NCBI GenBank assembly: GCA_963422685.1
Contig: OY730442.1
Span: 1,984,001 to 2,048,000 of the forward strand
Source of the DNA: Spongiihabitans sp963422685
GTDB taxonomy: Bacteria > Pseudomonadota > Gammaproteobacteria > Arenicellales > Poriferihabitantaceae
DNA length: 64,000 bases
Direction: 5' to 3'
Below the pieces are notes generated by a model that was not told where the DNA came from, did not search any database, and worked only from the letters and a program-made list of their open reading frames with translations. The position numbers and the translations under genes were made by a program. Shown in pieces: positions 34,440-42,804 of the stretch; position 1 is the first letter of the stretch; every line of letters begins with the position of its first letter.

Positions 34440-34853
34440 ATGCTCCAGCCTAAAAGAACAAAATTTCGTAAAATGCACAAAGGCCGCAACCGCGGCCTGG
34501 CCAGCCGTGGGAATCGCATTAGTTTCGGCGAGTTTGGGCTTCAGGCTTCCAGCAGAGGTCGGTTAACCGCCAGACAGATCGAAGCGGCTCGTCGCGCTAT
34601 TACCCGTCATGTAAAACGGGGCGGCCGTATGTGGATTCGTATATTTCCAGACAAACCGGTCTCGAAAAAGCCATTGGAAGTGCGCATGGGAAAAGGAAAG
34701 GGTAATCCGGAATTTTGGGTGGCATTGGTTCAACCAGGCACCATGCTATATGAAATTGAAGGCGTTTCCGAGGGATTGGCACGAGAAGCTTTCAGGCTGG
34801 CCAGCGCCAAATTGCCCGTACAAACAACGTTTGCGCGACGCCAGGTGGGCTGA
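34440..34853 (+). CDS. rplP: Ribosomal protein uL16
   Basis: Late-assembling large-subunit protein near the A-site tRNA elbow. 137 aa from ATG 34440, giving the canonical MLQPKRTKFRKMHKGRNRG; a TTG at 34431 would add only three residues and overlaps the rpsC stop. Further motifs are RQIEAARRAITRHVKRGG and MGKGKGNPEFWVA. rpmC follows 2 bp later. Confidence 0.97.
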   Translation: MLQPKRTKFRKMHKGRNRGLASRGNRISFGEFGLQASSRGRLTARQIEAARRAITRHVKRGGRMWIRIFPDKPVSKKPLEVRMGKGKGNPEFWVALVQPGTMLYEIEGVSEGLAREAFRLASAKLPVQTTFARRQVG

Positions 34854-34855
34854 TA

Positions 34856-35053
34856 ATGAAAGCGGCAGAACTCAGATTAAAAAAAGCAGAAGACCTTCGG
34901 CAAGAGCTGATCGGTCTTAGAAAAGAACAGTTCAATCTGCGAATGCAGCGCGGCGCGGGTCAACTCGCCAACCCTGCGCGTTTCGGAATTGTGCAAAAAG
35001 ATATTGCGCGGATTAAAACGGTCTTAAACGAGATGGCAGATGTCACAAAATAA
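34856..35053 (+). CDS. rpmC: Ribosomal protein uL29
   Basis: 65-aa helical-hairpin protein at the tunnel exit beside uL23. It has the typical ELRLKKAEDLRQELIGLRKEQ and the signature NLRMQRGAGQLANPARF followed by the IARIKTVLNE helix. Encoded 2 bp after rplP and 18 bp before rpsQ. Confidence 0.97.
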   Translation: MKAAELRLKKAEDLRQELIGLRKEQFNLRMQRGAGQLANPARFGIVQKDIARIKTVLNEMADVTK

Positions 35054-35071
35054 TTACAGCAGAAATCAATA

Positions 35072-35359
35072 ATGACTACAGAAACTACCATAGAAACCAC
35101 GAAAGCGGGACAAACGTCCACGCGACTGATTCAGGGTAGCGTCATTAGTGCGGCTGGCGACAAGAGTATTACCGTATTGGTGGAGCGCAAGGTGAAACAT
35201 CCATTATATAAAAAATATATACGACGCTCCACCAGGCTCCATGCGCATGATGAAAATAATGCGTGCAAGGCAGGGGATACGGTCCGAATTGAAGCCTGCC
35301 GACCCGTGTCGAAAACCAAATGCTGGCGTTTGGTCGAAGTGATTGGCCGGGTCACCTGA
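35072..35359 (+). CDS. rpsQ: Ribosomal protein uS17
   Basis: Small-subunit body protein with an OB fold. 95 aa; the core GSVISAAGDKSITVLVERK, HPLYKKYIRRSTRLHAHDE and EACRPVSKTKCWRLVEV is diagnostic. The N-terminus has an extra Thr/Glu-rich stretch of about 15 residues (MTTETTIETTKAGQTS), unusual for this normally ~85-aa protein. Confidence 0.97.
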   Translation: MTTETTIETTKAGQTSTRLIQGSVISAAGDKSITVLVERKVKHPLYKKYIRRSTRLHAHDENNACKAGDTVRIEACRPVSKTKCWRLVEVIGRVT

Positions 35360-35382
35360 ACGTCGCATACCGGAGAAAAATC

Positions 35383-35751
35383 ATGATTCAAATGCAGTCC
35401 ATGATGTCAGTAGCCGATAATAGCGGCGCCAAAAAGGTGATGTGCATCAAGGTGCTTGGCGGTTCAAAGCGCAGGTACGCGGGCATTGGCGATATTATTA
35501 AAATTACGGTTAAAGAAGCGCTGCCCAATAGTCGGGTAAAAAAGGGTGATGTTTATGACGCGGTGATCGTTAGAACCCGAAGCGGTGTGCGGCGCCCAGA
35601 TGGGTCTTTGATTCGTTTTGATAAAAACTCGGCTGTTTTGTTGAACGCTGCGCATCAACCTGTCGGTACGCGGATTTTCGGTCCGGTAACACGGGAGTTG
35701 CGTTCAGAGAAATTCATGCGGATTATTTCTTTGGCTCCTGAAGTTTTATAG
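35383..35751 (+). CDS. rplN: Ribosomal protein uL14
   Basis: Large-subunit interface protein and binding site of the silencing factor RsfS. 122 aa, standard, with MIQMQSMMSVADNSGAKKVM and RPDGSLIRFDKNSAVLLN. ATG 35383 has a GGAG Shine-Dalgarno and gives the universal N-terminus; the upstream in-frame ATG at 35320 lies inside rpsQ. First gene of the spc cluster. Confidence 0.98.
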   Translation: MIQMQSMMSVADNSGAKKVMCIKVLGGSKRRYAGIGDIIKITVKEALPNSRVKKGDVYDAVIVRTRSGVRRPDGSLIRFDKNSAVLLNAAHQPVGTRIFGPVTRELRSEKFMRIISLAPEVL

Positions 35752-35792
35752 TCAAAAACAAGCCGGGCCAATTGAATTTAGAGACAAAATAA

Positions 35793-36113
35793 ATGCAAAG
35801 AATTAAAAAAAATGACGATGTAATCGTGACCGCCGGACGGGACAAAGGCAAACGCGGTAACGTATTGAAAGTTACCGAAGACGGTCGTGCCCTGGTGGAC
35901 AATGTGAATCTGGTCAAACGCCATACCCGGGGTAATCCGAATACGGGTGAGGTTGGAGGAATTATTGAAAAAGAAGCACCCATCCAGCTTTCTAACATTG
36001 CCCTGTATAACCCGGTGACCAAAAAAGGCGAGCGGGTCGGATTCAAGGTATTGGAAGATGGGCGCAAAGTTCGCTATTTCAAATCAAACAACGAAGTGAT
36101 TGACCTTGGCTGA
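35793..36113 (+). CDS. rplX: Ribosomal protein uL24
   Basis: Assembly-initiating large-subunit protein. 106 aa with the KOW motif at the N-terminus (KNDDVIVTAGRDKGKRGNV) and VNLVKRHTRGNPNTGEVGGI. Lies 41 bp after rplN and 36 bp before rplE. Confidence 0.97.
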   Translation: MQRIKKNDDVIVTAGRDKGKRGNVLKVTEDGRALVDNVNLVKRHTRGNPNTGEVGGIIEKEAPIQLSNIALYNPVTKKGERVGFKVLEDGRKVRYFKSNNEVIDLG

Positions 36114-36149
36114 TTGAAACCCGGGTATAGATTGGATATTTAAAAGAAA

Positions 36150-36689
36150 ATGGCCAGATTGCACCAAAAGTATAAAACTGAAATTGCGCCGAAGCTCCAG
36201 CAAGCACTCTCCTGCAAAAGCGCAATGCAGGTTCCCCGTATCACAAAAATTACCCTGAATACGGGTTTAGGCGAAGCCGTTGCGAATAAAAACGTATTAC
36301 AAAGCGCCATGGCCGACCTTGAAAAAATTACTGGTCAGAAACCCGTAGTCACCCGCGCCAGAAAATCTGAAGCGGCTTTTAAGATCCGCGAGGGCTGGCC
36401 GATTGGTGTGAAAGTAACCCTGCGCAGCAGCCGGATGTATGAATTCCTCGACCGTTTGATTTCAGTGGCGATACCCAGGGTGCGGGATTTTCGCGGGTTG
36501 TCAAACAAATCATTCGACGGGCGTGGCAACTATGCGTTTGGCTTGAAAGAACAAATTGTGTTTCCTGAGATTGATTATGACAATGTTGATGCGTTGCGGG
36601 GGATGGATATTTGTATTACCACCTCGGCAAAAACCGATGATGAGGCTCGTGCCTTGCTGGGCGCGTTTAATTTCCCGATGAAGAGCTAG
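36150..36689 (+). CDS. rplE: Ribosomal protein uL5
   Basis: Large-subunit protein that binds 5S rRNA and contacts the P-site tRNA. 179 aa, standard length, with ITLNTGLGEAVANKNVL, ITGQKPVVTRARKSEAAFKI and DFRGLSNKSFDGRGNYAFG. rpsN starts 3 bp after the stop. Confidence 0.98.
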   Translation: MARLHQKYKTEIAPKLQQALSCKSAMQVPRITKITLNTGLGEAVANKNVLQSAMADLEKITGQKPVVTRARKSEAAFKIREGWPIGVKVTLRSSRMYEFLDRLISVAIPRVRDFRGLSNKSFDGRGNYAFGLKEQIVFPEIDYDNVDALRGMDICITTSAKTDDEARALLGAFNFPMKS

Positions 36690-36692
36690 GTT

Positions 36693-36998
36693 ATGGCCAA
36701 AAAATCTATGATCGCCCGCGAGGTGAAGCGCAAAAAACTGGTCGCGATTCACGCTGAAAAAAGAAAAGAGTTAGCCGGAATCATATCCAGCACCGACACC
36801 AGCGGAGCCGACCAGTTTCAGGCGATGATGGATTTGCAGAAACTGCCTCGGGACTCCAGTCCAAGCCGGAAACGAAACCGGTGTGCACTTACTGGTCGCC
36901 CAAGAGGAAATTACCGAAAATTCGGATTATGCAGACACAAACTAAGAGAAGTGATTATGCGTGGTGAAGCACCAGGTGTGGTCAAGTCCAGTTGGTAA
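36693..36998 (+). CDS. rpsN: Ribosomal protein uS14 (zinc-free type)
   Basis: Small-subunit head protein. 101 aa of the long form, without the CxxC zinc motifs of the short form; it ends with the diagnostic NRCALTGRPRGNYRKFGLCR and REVIMRGEAPGVVKSSW. Order rplE-rpsN-rpsH is the normal one. Confidence 0.98.
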   Translation: MAKKSMIAREVKRKKLVAIHAEKRKELAGIISSTDTSGADQFQAMMDLQKLPRDSSPSRKRNRCALTGRPRGNYRKFGLCRHKLREVIMRGEAPGVVKSSW

Positions 36999-37054
36999 GT
37001 CAAACAAGTTTCAGGAAATTTGAGCACGAACACACTAAATAAGAGATCGCAAAA

Positions 37055-37450
37055 ATGAGTATGTCCGATCCTATCGCAGATATGCTGACACGAATCCGTA
37101 ACGGCCTGCAAGCGAACAAAATATCCGTGGCAATGCCGTCGTCAAAAAGCAAAATTGCGATTGCCGAAGTATTAAAGGATGAAGGCTATATCGCGGATTT
37201 TTCTGTGGCCGGAGACGGTGTCAAAAAGAGCCTTGCAATAGCATTGAAATACTTTCAGGGCGAGCCGGTTATTGAAGAAATCAGGAGAATCAGTATGCCT
37301 AGCTGCCGGGTTTATGCGAATAAAGACGACCTGCCTTCCATCAAAAATGGTTTGGGCGTGGCGTTGGTCTCTACTTCTAAAGGTGTTTTGACCGATAAAT
37401 CTGCCCGCCAGCAAGGCGTGGGCGGTGAAATAATCTGCACGGTTTTCTAA
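37055..37450 (+). CDS. rpsH: Ribosomal protein uS8
   Basis: Central-domain 16S rRNA binder and, in E. coli, autorepressor of the spc operon. 131 aa, beginning MSMSDPIADMLTRIRNGLQA and ending with VSTSKGVLTDKSARQQGVGG followed by EIICTVF, both diagnostic. A hairpin lies just downstream before rplF. Confidence 0.98.
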   Translation: MSMSDPIADMLTRIRNGLQANKISVAMPSSKSKIAIAEVLKDEGYIADFSVAGDGVKKSLAIALKYFQGEPVIEEIRRISMPSCRVYANKDDLPSIKNGLGVALVSTSKGVLTDKSARQQGVGGEIICTVF

Positions 37451-37472
37451 TCGAATATGTACCTTTGGATAA

Positions 37473-37487
37473 CCCGCTGACAGCGGG
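37473..37487 (+). other. Hairpin in the rpsH-rplF spacer
   Basis: CCCGC-TGACA-GCGGG forms a perfect 5-bp stem with a 5-nt loop, followed by AAAAAA. On the plus strand it lacks the T run of a terminator. It may be a processing or mRNA-stability element inside the operon. Confidence 0.5.
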
Positions 37488-37514
37488 AAAAAATTAATTA
37501 TTTAGAACCGTAAA

Positions 37515-38060
37515 ATGTCACGAATTGCAAAAGCACCAATCGTTGTTCCATCTGGAGTCGAAGTAAAAATCGACAACGGTACAGTGACTGTGAAAGGCCC
37601 CAAGGGCGAAATGAGTCTGGATTTGTCCCCCGGCATTGGGCTGGTGGAGAGCGACGGCAAGCTGAATGTGCGCGTCACCGAAAGTACCCGAAAAACCAGC
37701 AGGCACCTCTCGTCCATGTCTGGCACAACCCGGGCATTGATCAATAATCTGGTTGTCGGTGTGGCCACAGGATTTACGAGGAAACTCAGTATAGCAGGCG
37801 TTGGCTATCGTGCTCAGGCGCAGGGCAATAAACTGAATTTAAGTCTGGGTTTTTCTCACCCGGTGGTTTATGAACTTCCTCAGGGTGTCCAGGCTGAAAC
37901 ACCCACGCAAACCGAAATTATCCTGACTGGCGCGAATAAACAGGTTGTTGGGCAGGCCGCTGCCGAGCTCAGAGCATATCGGCCGCCTGAACCTTACAAG
38001 GGAAAAGGTGTGCGCTACGCGGATGAACATATCCTGCGAAAACAGGCCAAGAAGAAATAG
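37515..38060 (+). CDS. rplF: Ribosomal protein uL6
   Basis: Large-subunit protein beside the sarcin-ricin loop. 181 aa with two repeated domains; diagnostic are MSRIAKAPIVVPSGVEVKI, GVGYRAQAQGNKLNLSLGFS and the C-terminal RPPEPYKGKGVRYADEHIL. Separated from rpsH by 64 bp, a wide gap for this operon, which contains the hairpin. Confidence 0.98.
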   Translation: MSRIAKAPIVVPSGVEVKIDNGTVTVKGPKGEMSLDLSPGIGLVESDGKLNVRVTESTRKTSRHLSSMSGTTRALINNLVVGVATGFTRKLSIAGVGYRAQAQGNKLNLSLGFSHPVVYELPQGVQAETPTQTEIILTGANKQVVGQAAAELRAYRPPEPYKGKGVRYADEHILRKQAKKK

Positions 38061-38079
38061 CCCGAACAAGAAAACGACT

Positions 38080-38436
38080 ATGGTAAACAAAAACAGCGCG
38101 AGACTGCGAAGAGCACGAAAATCGAGAGGTAAAATTGCCCGATTGGAAGCGGTGCGTTTATCGATATACCGCACCCCCCGACATTTCTATGCCCAGGTAT
38201 TCGATCAAAACGGAGAGAGGGTATTGGCTTGTGCTTCCACCCTGAATGCCGGGTTGCGCAGGAAATTGAAAAATGGCGGGAACAGTGAAGCTGCGATTGC
38301 CGTCGGCGAGATGCTGGCCAAAAATGCCATTGCAGCCGGGGTGGAAAAAGTTGCCTTTGATCGATCAGGTTATCTGTATCATGGTCGAGTCAAGGCATTT
38401 GCCGATTCGGCCCGGGCGCATGGGCTCAAATTTTAA
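38080..38436 (+). CDS. rplR: Ribosomal protein uL18
   Basis: 5S rRNA-binding protein of the large subunit. 118 aa from ATG 38080, giving the usual basic N-terminus (MVNKNSARLRRARKSRGKI); the frame is open upstream within rplF but that part is not family-like. Core motifs are RTPRHFYAQVFD and the C-terminal FDRSGYLYHGRVKAFADSAR. Confidence 0.97.
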   Translation: MVNKNSARLRRARKSRGKIARLEAVRLSIYRTPRHFYAQVFDQNGERVLACASTLNAGLRRKLKNGGNSEAAIAVGEMLAKNAIAAGVEKVAFDRSGYLYHGRVKAFADSARAHGLKF

Positions 38437-38467
38437 TAACTACATTTTTAAAACGGCTGAATTTTAA

Positions 38468-38977
38468 ATGGCTAAAGTACGAGAACGCGATAATGTGCGC
38501 AAAGACAATTATCAGGAACAACTGATAAAGGTCAGGCGTGTTTCAAAAGTGGTCAAGGGCGGCCGAATATTTGGTTTTTCTGCATTGACCGTGGTCGGCG
38601 ATGGAGAGGGCCGGGTTGGAATGGGTAGAGGCAAGGCGCGTGAAGTGCCAGTGGCTGTGCAAAAAGCCATGGATGACGCTCGCCGAAATATGTTTAAAGT
38701 AAACATCAAGGGCGATACTTTGCAATACCCGATGATCGGCCGACATGGTTCCGCGCGGGTGGTGCTACGACCTGCTGCCGATGGTACCGGGATAATCGCT
38801 GGCGGCACCATGCGGGCCGTATTTGAGGTTTTGGGCGTACAAAACGTGCTGGCCAAGGTGATTGGCACCACTAATCCGGTCAATGTCACCCGGGCAACCA
38901 TTTCTGCTTTGAAAGGGATGCGCAGCGCCAGTTTTGTTGCGGCCAAGCGCGGCAAAGAAGCGGCGGGACTCAGATAA
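38468..38977 (+). CDS. rpsE: Ribosomal protein uS5
   Basis: Small-subunit protein involved in mRNA entry and decoding accuracy. 169 aa with the double-stranded RNA-binding-like KVVKGGRIFGFSALTVVGDG and GRVGMGRGKAREVPVAVQKA, and TIIAGGTMRAVFEVLGVQ-like GIIAGGTMRAVFEVLGVQNV. Normal spc-operon position. Confidence 0.98.
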   Translation: MAKVRERDNVRKDNYQEQLIKVRRVSKVVKGGRIFGFSALTVVGDGEGRVGMGRGKAREVPVAVQKAMDDARRNMFKVNIKGDTLQYPMIGRHGSARVVLRPAADGTGIIAGGTMRAVFEVLGVQNVLAKVIGTTNPVNVTRATISALKGMRSASFVAAKRGKEAAGLR

Positions 38978-39009
38978 AAATTTCTTCTGGATATTTAAAG
39001 CATAGAACC

Positions 39010-39198
39010 ATGGCTGAACAGAAAACTTTAAAAGTAACGCTCATCCGCAGTATTCATGGCCGTCTTAAAAAGCACCAGGCCTGTGTCCGTGGGTTGGGGT
39101 TGCGTCGTATGCACCACACCGTTGAGGTGCTGGATACACCAGAAAACCGTGGCATGATCAATAAGGTCAGCTACATGCTGAAGTGTGAACAAAGCTGA
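39010..39198 (+). CDS. rpmD: Ribosomal protein uL30
   Basis: Small large-subunit protein. 62 aa with the expected KVTLIRSIHGRLKKHQACV and GLGLRRMHHTVEVLDTPENR. Lies between rpsE and rplO as usual. Confidence 0.97.
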   Translation: MAEQKTLKVTLIRSIHGRLKKHQACVRGLGLRRMHHTVEVLDTPENRGMINKVSYMLKCEQS

Positions 39199-39243
39199 AT
39201 TCAGTCAAAAAAAGCTGGTTTAGGAATCAGTATTTTAAAAATT

Positions 39244-39687
39244 ATGTCATCACTAAGACTAAATACCATTAAGCCGGCGTCTGGCTCGAAAACTGATGCC
39301 AGGCGTGTGGGGCGCGGACCCGGTTCGGGTTATGGCAAGACCGCCGGCCGCGGCTCAAAGGGGCAAAAATCCCGGTCCGGTGGATACCGCAAGGTTGGAT
39401 TTGAAGGAGGACAAATGCCTTTGCAAAAACGCCTGCCGAAGCGCGGATTTCGCGCAAAAGTGAATATTCATACTGCGGAAATACGTCTAAACGAACTGGC
39501 TAAAGTTGAAGGCGATGTGGTGGATATGCAATCCTTGCAGAAAGTCGGTGTGATTGGACTGCATATCAATCGTGCCAGGGCCATTCTTTCTGGAGAAATT
39601 GCCCGTGCCGTTACACTCAGGGGGGTCGCTGCAACCAAAGGTGCCCGAGAGGCCATCGAGCAAGCCGGTGGCGCCATAGAAGAATAG
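39244..39687 (+). CDS. rplO: Ribosomal protein uL15
   Basis: Large-subunit protein that organises 23S rRNA domains late in assembly. 147 aa; N-terminal glycine-rich arm (RRVGRGPGSGYGKTAGRGSK), then SRSGGYRKVGFEGGQMPLQK and the globular C-terminal domain. secY starts 5 bp after the stop. Confidence 0.98.
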   Translation: MSSLRLNTIKPASGSKTDARRVGRGPGSGYGKTAGRGSKGQKSRSGGYRKVGFEGGQMPLQKRLPKRGFRAKVNIHTAEIRLNELAKVEGDVVDMQSLQKVGVIGLHINRARAILSGEIARAVTLRGVAATKGAREAIEQAGGAIEE

Positions 39688-39692
39688 ATATT

Positions 39693-41030
39693 ATGGCCAA
39701 AGCAAGATTACCTGCTCCCGGGATGTTCGGCAATTTGTCCGAGCTTAAACAGCGCATATTATTTTTAATCGGTGCGCTGTTGGTGTTCCGTTTGGGTACG
39801 CATATCCCGGTGCCTGGGGTGGACCCGGTTGCAATAGCGGCCTTGTTTGCACAAACCAAAGGCTCTATCGTTGATATTTTTAACATGTTTTCTGGTGGTG
39901 CGCTGAGCAGATTGTCCATCTTTGCTTTGGGTGTCATGCCCTATATATCGGCTTCAATCATCATGCAAGTGATGACCGTAGTGGTTCCAAAACTGGAGCA
40001 AATCAAAAAAGAGGGTGAGTCTGGACGAAGAAAAATCACACAATACACGCGATATTTCACTGTGGTGTTAGCCCTGTTCCAGGGCTTGGGCATATCGGTT
40101 GCCATCGAGAGCCAGCAGGTAAGCGGCAGCCCGGTTATTCTTATTCCCGGGCTGGGGTTTAAAATTGTCACCGCAGCGACATTATGCGCCGGCACCATGT
40201 TTTTGGTTTGGCTCGGCGATCAAATTACCGAACGCGGCATAGGAAAAGGAGTTTCGTTGATCATTTTTGCATCCATTGTCGCAGGCCTGCCTTCCGCAGT
40301 TGCCGGAACATTGGAGCTTGCCCGAACCGGCGCATTGTCTGGCGGGCTGGTTTTAGTATTATTTCTGGGCGCGATTGCGGTTACGTATTTTGTGGTATTT
40401 GTGGAGCGCGGCCAGCGTCGAATCACGGTCAATTATGCCAAGCGTCAACAAGGCCGAAAAATGATGGCGGGTCAGGCCAGTCATTTGCCGTTTAAATTGA
40501 ACATGGCGGGTGTCATTCCACCCATATTTGCCTCCAGCCTGATTTTGTTTCCAGCAAGTATCGGTAGTTGGTTTGGGCAGGCAGAAGGCATGGGCTGGTT
40601 GTCAGATATTGCCACTAAACTACAACCGGGTGAGCCGGTTTACACCCTGTTTTATGGCGGTATGATCGTTTTCTTCTGCTTTTTCTACACCGCTCTGGTT
40701 TTTAATCCCAATGAGATTGCGGATAATTTAAAAAAGTCGGGCGCTTTTATACCGGGCATTCGACCAGGGGCGCAAAGTGCCAGGTATATCGATGGTGTGG
40801 TATCCAGGCTAACCATGGTGGGCGCCATTTACATAACCTTTGTATGCCTGATACCCGAATTTCTGATCGTTAAATGGAGTGTGCCTTTCTACTTTGGCGG
40901 TACTTCATTGTTGATCATTGTGGTGGTAACCATGGACCTGATTTCCCAGGTGCAATCCCACATGATGTCGCGTCAGTATGAAAGTATTATGAAAAAATCG
41001 CCGTTTGCGAAACCTCAGGGTATTCGGTAA
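39693..41030 (+). CDS. secY: Protein translocase subunit SecY
   Basis: Central channel of the Sec translocon. 445 aa with about ten TM helices. Visible are helix 2 with the plug region (IVDIFNMFSGGALSRLSIFALGVMPYISASI), GIGKGVSLIIFASIVAGLP, the C4 loop (AKRQQGRKMMAGQASHLPFK) that contacts SecA and the ribosome, and the C-terminal VQSHMMSRQYESIMKKS. Normal position between rplO and rpmJ. Confidence 0.98.
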   Translation: MAKARLPAPGMFGNLSELKQRILFLIGALLVFRLGTHIPVPGVDPVAIAALFAQTKGSIVDIFNMFSGGALSRLSIFALGVMPYISASIIMQVMTVVVPKLEQIKKEGESGRRKITQYTRYFTVVLALFQGLGISVAIESQQVSGSPVILIPGLGFKIVTAATLCAGTMFLVWLGDQITERGIGKGVSLIIFASIVAGLPSAVAGTLELARTGALSGGLVLVLFLGAIAVTYFVVFVERGQRRITVNYAKRQQGRKMMAGQASHLPFKLNMAGVIPPIFASSLILFPASIGSWFGQAEGMGWLSDIATKLQPGEPVYTLFYGGMIVFFCFFYTALVFNPNEIADNLKKSGAFIPGIRPGAQSARYIDGVVSRLTMVGAIYITFVCLIPEFLIVKWSVPFYFGGTSLLIIVVVTMDLISQVQSHMMSRQYESIMKKSPFAKPQGIR

Positions 41031-41065
41031 ACATCAGTTGGTCAAATTGGACTGGAGAGTTGGTA

Positions 41066-41179
41066 ATGAAAGTACGTGCATCGGTTAAAAAAATCTGCCG
41101 GAACTGCAAGATTGTTCGCCGGAATCGCACGGTTCGGGTGATTTGCAGCGACCCGAGACATAAGCAGCGCCAGGGTTAG
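41066..41179 (+). CDS. rpmJ: Ribosomal protein bL36 (zinc-ribbon type)
   Basis: 37-aa protein (MKVRASVKKICRNCKIVRRN ... DPRHKQRQG) with the full zinc set: Cys11, Cys14, Cys27 and a C-terminal His. Small large-subunit protein that stabilises 23S rRNA near its C-terminal docking site. Classical place between secY and rpsM. Confidence 0.97.
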   Translation: MKVRASVKKICRNCKIVRRNRTVRVICSDPRHKQRQG

Positions 41180-41257
41180 GCACGCCTCAATTATTGGATA
41201 ACCGCCTGAGAAAGTATCGGAAAATATCATTGGGCAAATACAAACAGAGACGAAAAT

Positions 41258-41614
41258 ATGACACGTATTGCTGGAATAAATTTACCAAATCATAAGCATA
41301 TTGAGTTGGGGTTGACCGCCATTTACGGTGTCGGTCGGCATACTGCACAGCGGATATGCGATGCGGCCGGAATAAATCGGTCCACCAGGGTGCAGGATAT
41401 CGACCAGGCCCAGGCGGAGAAACTCCGTGCTGAAGTTTCCAGATATGAAGTAGAAGGGGACCTCAGAAGGGAAGTTTCCATGAACATCAAACGTCTCATG
41501 GATCTGGGTTGTTATAGAGGTATACGGCATCGAAGAGGTTTGCCCGTAAACGGCCAGCGCACAAAAACCAATGCGCGCACCCGTAAAGGCCCGCCTCGCC
41601 CAGTTAAAAAGTAA
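41258..41614 (+). CDS. rpsM: Ribosomal protein uS13
   Basis: Head protein forming intersubunit bridges and contacting P-site tRNA. 118 aa, MTRIAGINLPNHKHIELGLT at the start, the helix-two-turn-helix GVGRHTAQRIC and the basic C-terminus NGQRTKTNARTRKGPPRPVKK. First gene of the alpha cluster. Confidence 0.98.
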   Translation: MTRIAGINLPNHKHIELGLTAIYGVGRHTAQRICDAAGINRSTRVQDIDQAQAEKLRAEVSRYEVEGDLRREVSMNIKRLMDLGCYRGIRHRRGLPVNGQRTKTNARTRKGPPRPVKK

Positions 41615-41648
41615 AGCAGCAAATGCAATAGGATTATCTTGATAAATT

Positions 41649-42047
41649 ATGGCCAAACCAAGCACAGCCCGCAGTAAAGGAAAGGCGAAAGTCAGAAAAA
41701 ACGTCACCGAAGGTGTGGCGCATGTTCATGCGACGTTCAATAATACAATTATTACCATTTCGGACCGTCATGGTGATACGTTGTGTTGGGCGTCTGCCGG
41801 CAATTCGGGATTTAAAGGATCGAGAAAAAGCACTCCGTTTGCAGCCCAGACAGCGGCTGAAACCTGTGGAAGACGTGCACAGGAAATGGGTGTCAGGCAA
41901 CTCGAGGTCAGGATCAAGGGGCCGGGGCCTGGGCGGGAATCCGCAGTCCGCGCTTTAAATGCGCTGGGTTTGGAAATCCATTCCATCTCTGACATTACGC
42001 CGACCCCGCACAATGGCTGCCGTCCACCTAAACGGCGTCGTGTATAG
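41649..42047 (+). CDS. rpsK: Ribosomal protein uS11
   Basis: Platform protein of the small subunit. 132 aa with VTEGVAHVHATFNNTIITI, GNSGFKGSRKSTPFAAQTAA, VRIKGPGPGRESAVRAL-type sequence (RIKGPGPGRESAVRALNALG) and the C-terminal TPTPHNGCRPPKRRRV. Normal position. Confidence 0.98.
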   Translation: MAKPSTARSKGKAKVRKNVTEGVAHVHATFNNTIITISDRHGDTLCWASAGNSGFKGSRKSTPFAAQTAAETCGRRAQEMGVRQLEVRIKGPGPGRESAVRALNALGLEIHSISDITPTPHNGCRPPKRRRV

Positions 42048-42097
42048 GTCAATTTTTGCAAAACTCAATTAAAACAACAGAATTAAGGTACTGCTAA

Positions 42098-42721
42098 ATG
42101 GCAAGGTATATAGGCCCAACCTGTAAACTGGCACGACGGGAAGGTACGGATTTGTTTTTAAAAAGCCCTACACGCACCATTGATGACAAGTGTAAGTTTG
42201 ACCGCGCACCTGGTATAAAATCTGCGGGACGGCGTCCGCGCAGCACCGTTTATGGAACACAGTTGCGAGAAAAGCAGAAGCTTCGCCGAATCTATGGCGT
42301 GCTTGAAAAACAGTTCAGCAATTACTATAAAAAGGCTGCCAAAATTCCGGGATCAACCGGGTTGAATTTATTGCAGTTGCTGGAAAGCAGGCTGGACAAC
42401 GTGGTTTACCGATTGGGTTTTGGCGTTACCCGCGCCGAATCCCGCCAGCTTGTGAGCCACAAGAGCATCATGGTGAACGGCACAAAAGTGAATATCGCGT
42501 CCTACCAGGTCAAGCCTGGAGACACGATTGAGGTAGTAGAGAAAAGCAAAAAACAGTTACGCATAACTTCTGCACTGGAAATCGCTGAGCAAATCGGATT
42601 TGTCCCCTGGGTTGAAGTCGATGTGAACGGTGTCAAAGGAAGCTATAAATCCATGCCTGAGCGCTCAGACTTGCCGCCGGATATAAATGAGGCTTTGGTG
42701 GTTGCGCTGTATTCCAAATAG
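42098..42721 (+). CDS. rpsD: Ribosomal protein uS4
   Basis: Primary 16S rRNA binder and, in E. coli, repressor of the alpha operon. 207 aa. N-terminus MARYIGPTCKLARREGTDLF, and the S4 RNA-binding domain in LLQLLESRLDNVVYRLGFG and RQLVSHKSIMVNG. Only one of the zinc-type cysteines is seen near the N-terminus, so this is the zinc-free form. Confidence 0.98.
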   Translation: MARYIGPTCKLARREGTDLFLKSPTRTIDDKCKFDRAPGIKSAGRRPRSTVYGTQLREKQKLRRIYGVLEKQFSNYYKKAAKIPGSTGLNLLQLLESRLDNVVYRLGFGVTRAESRQLVSHKSIMVNGTKVNIASYQVKPGDTIEVVEKSKKQLRITSALEIAEQIGFVPWVEVDVNGVKGSYKSMPERSDLPPDINEALVVALYSK

Positions 42722-42804
42722 TCACTTAAAGCAGGCATTTTATTCGGCAGGTTTTGCTGGCCGGTTTTATTTTTAACTTCTCCTTAAAATTACGAGGAAC
42801 ACAG

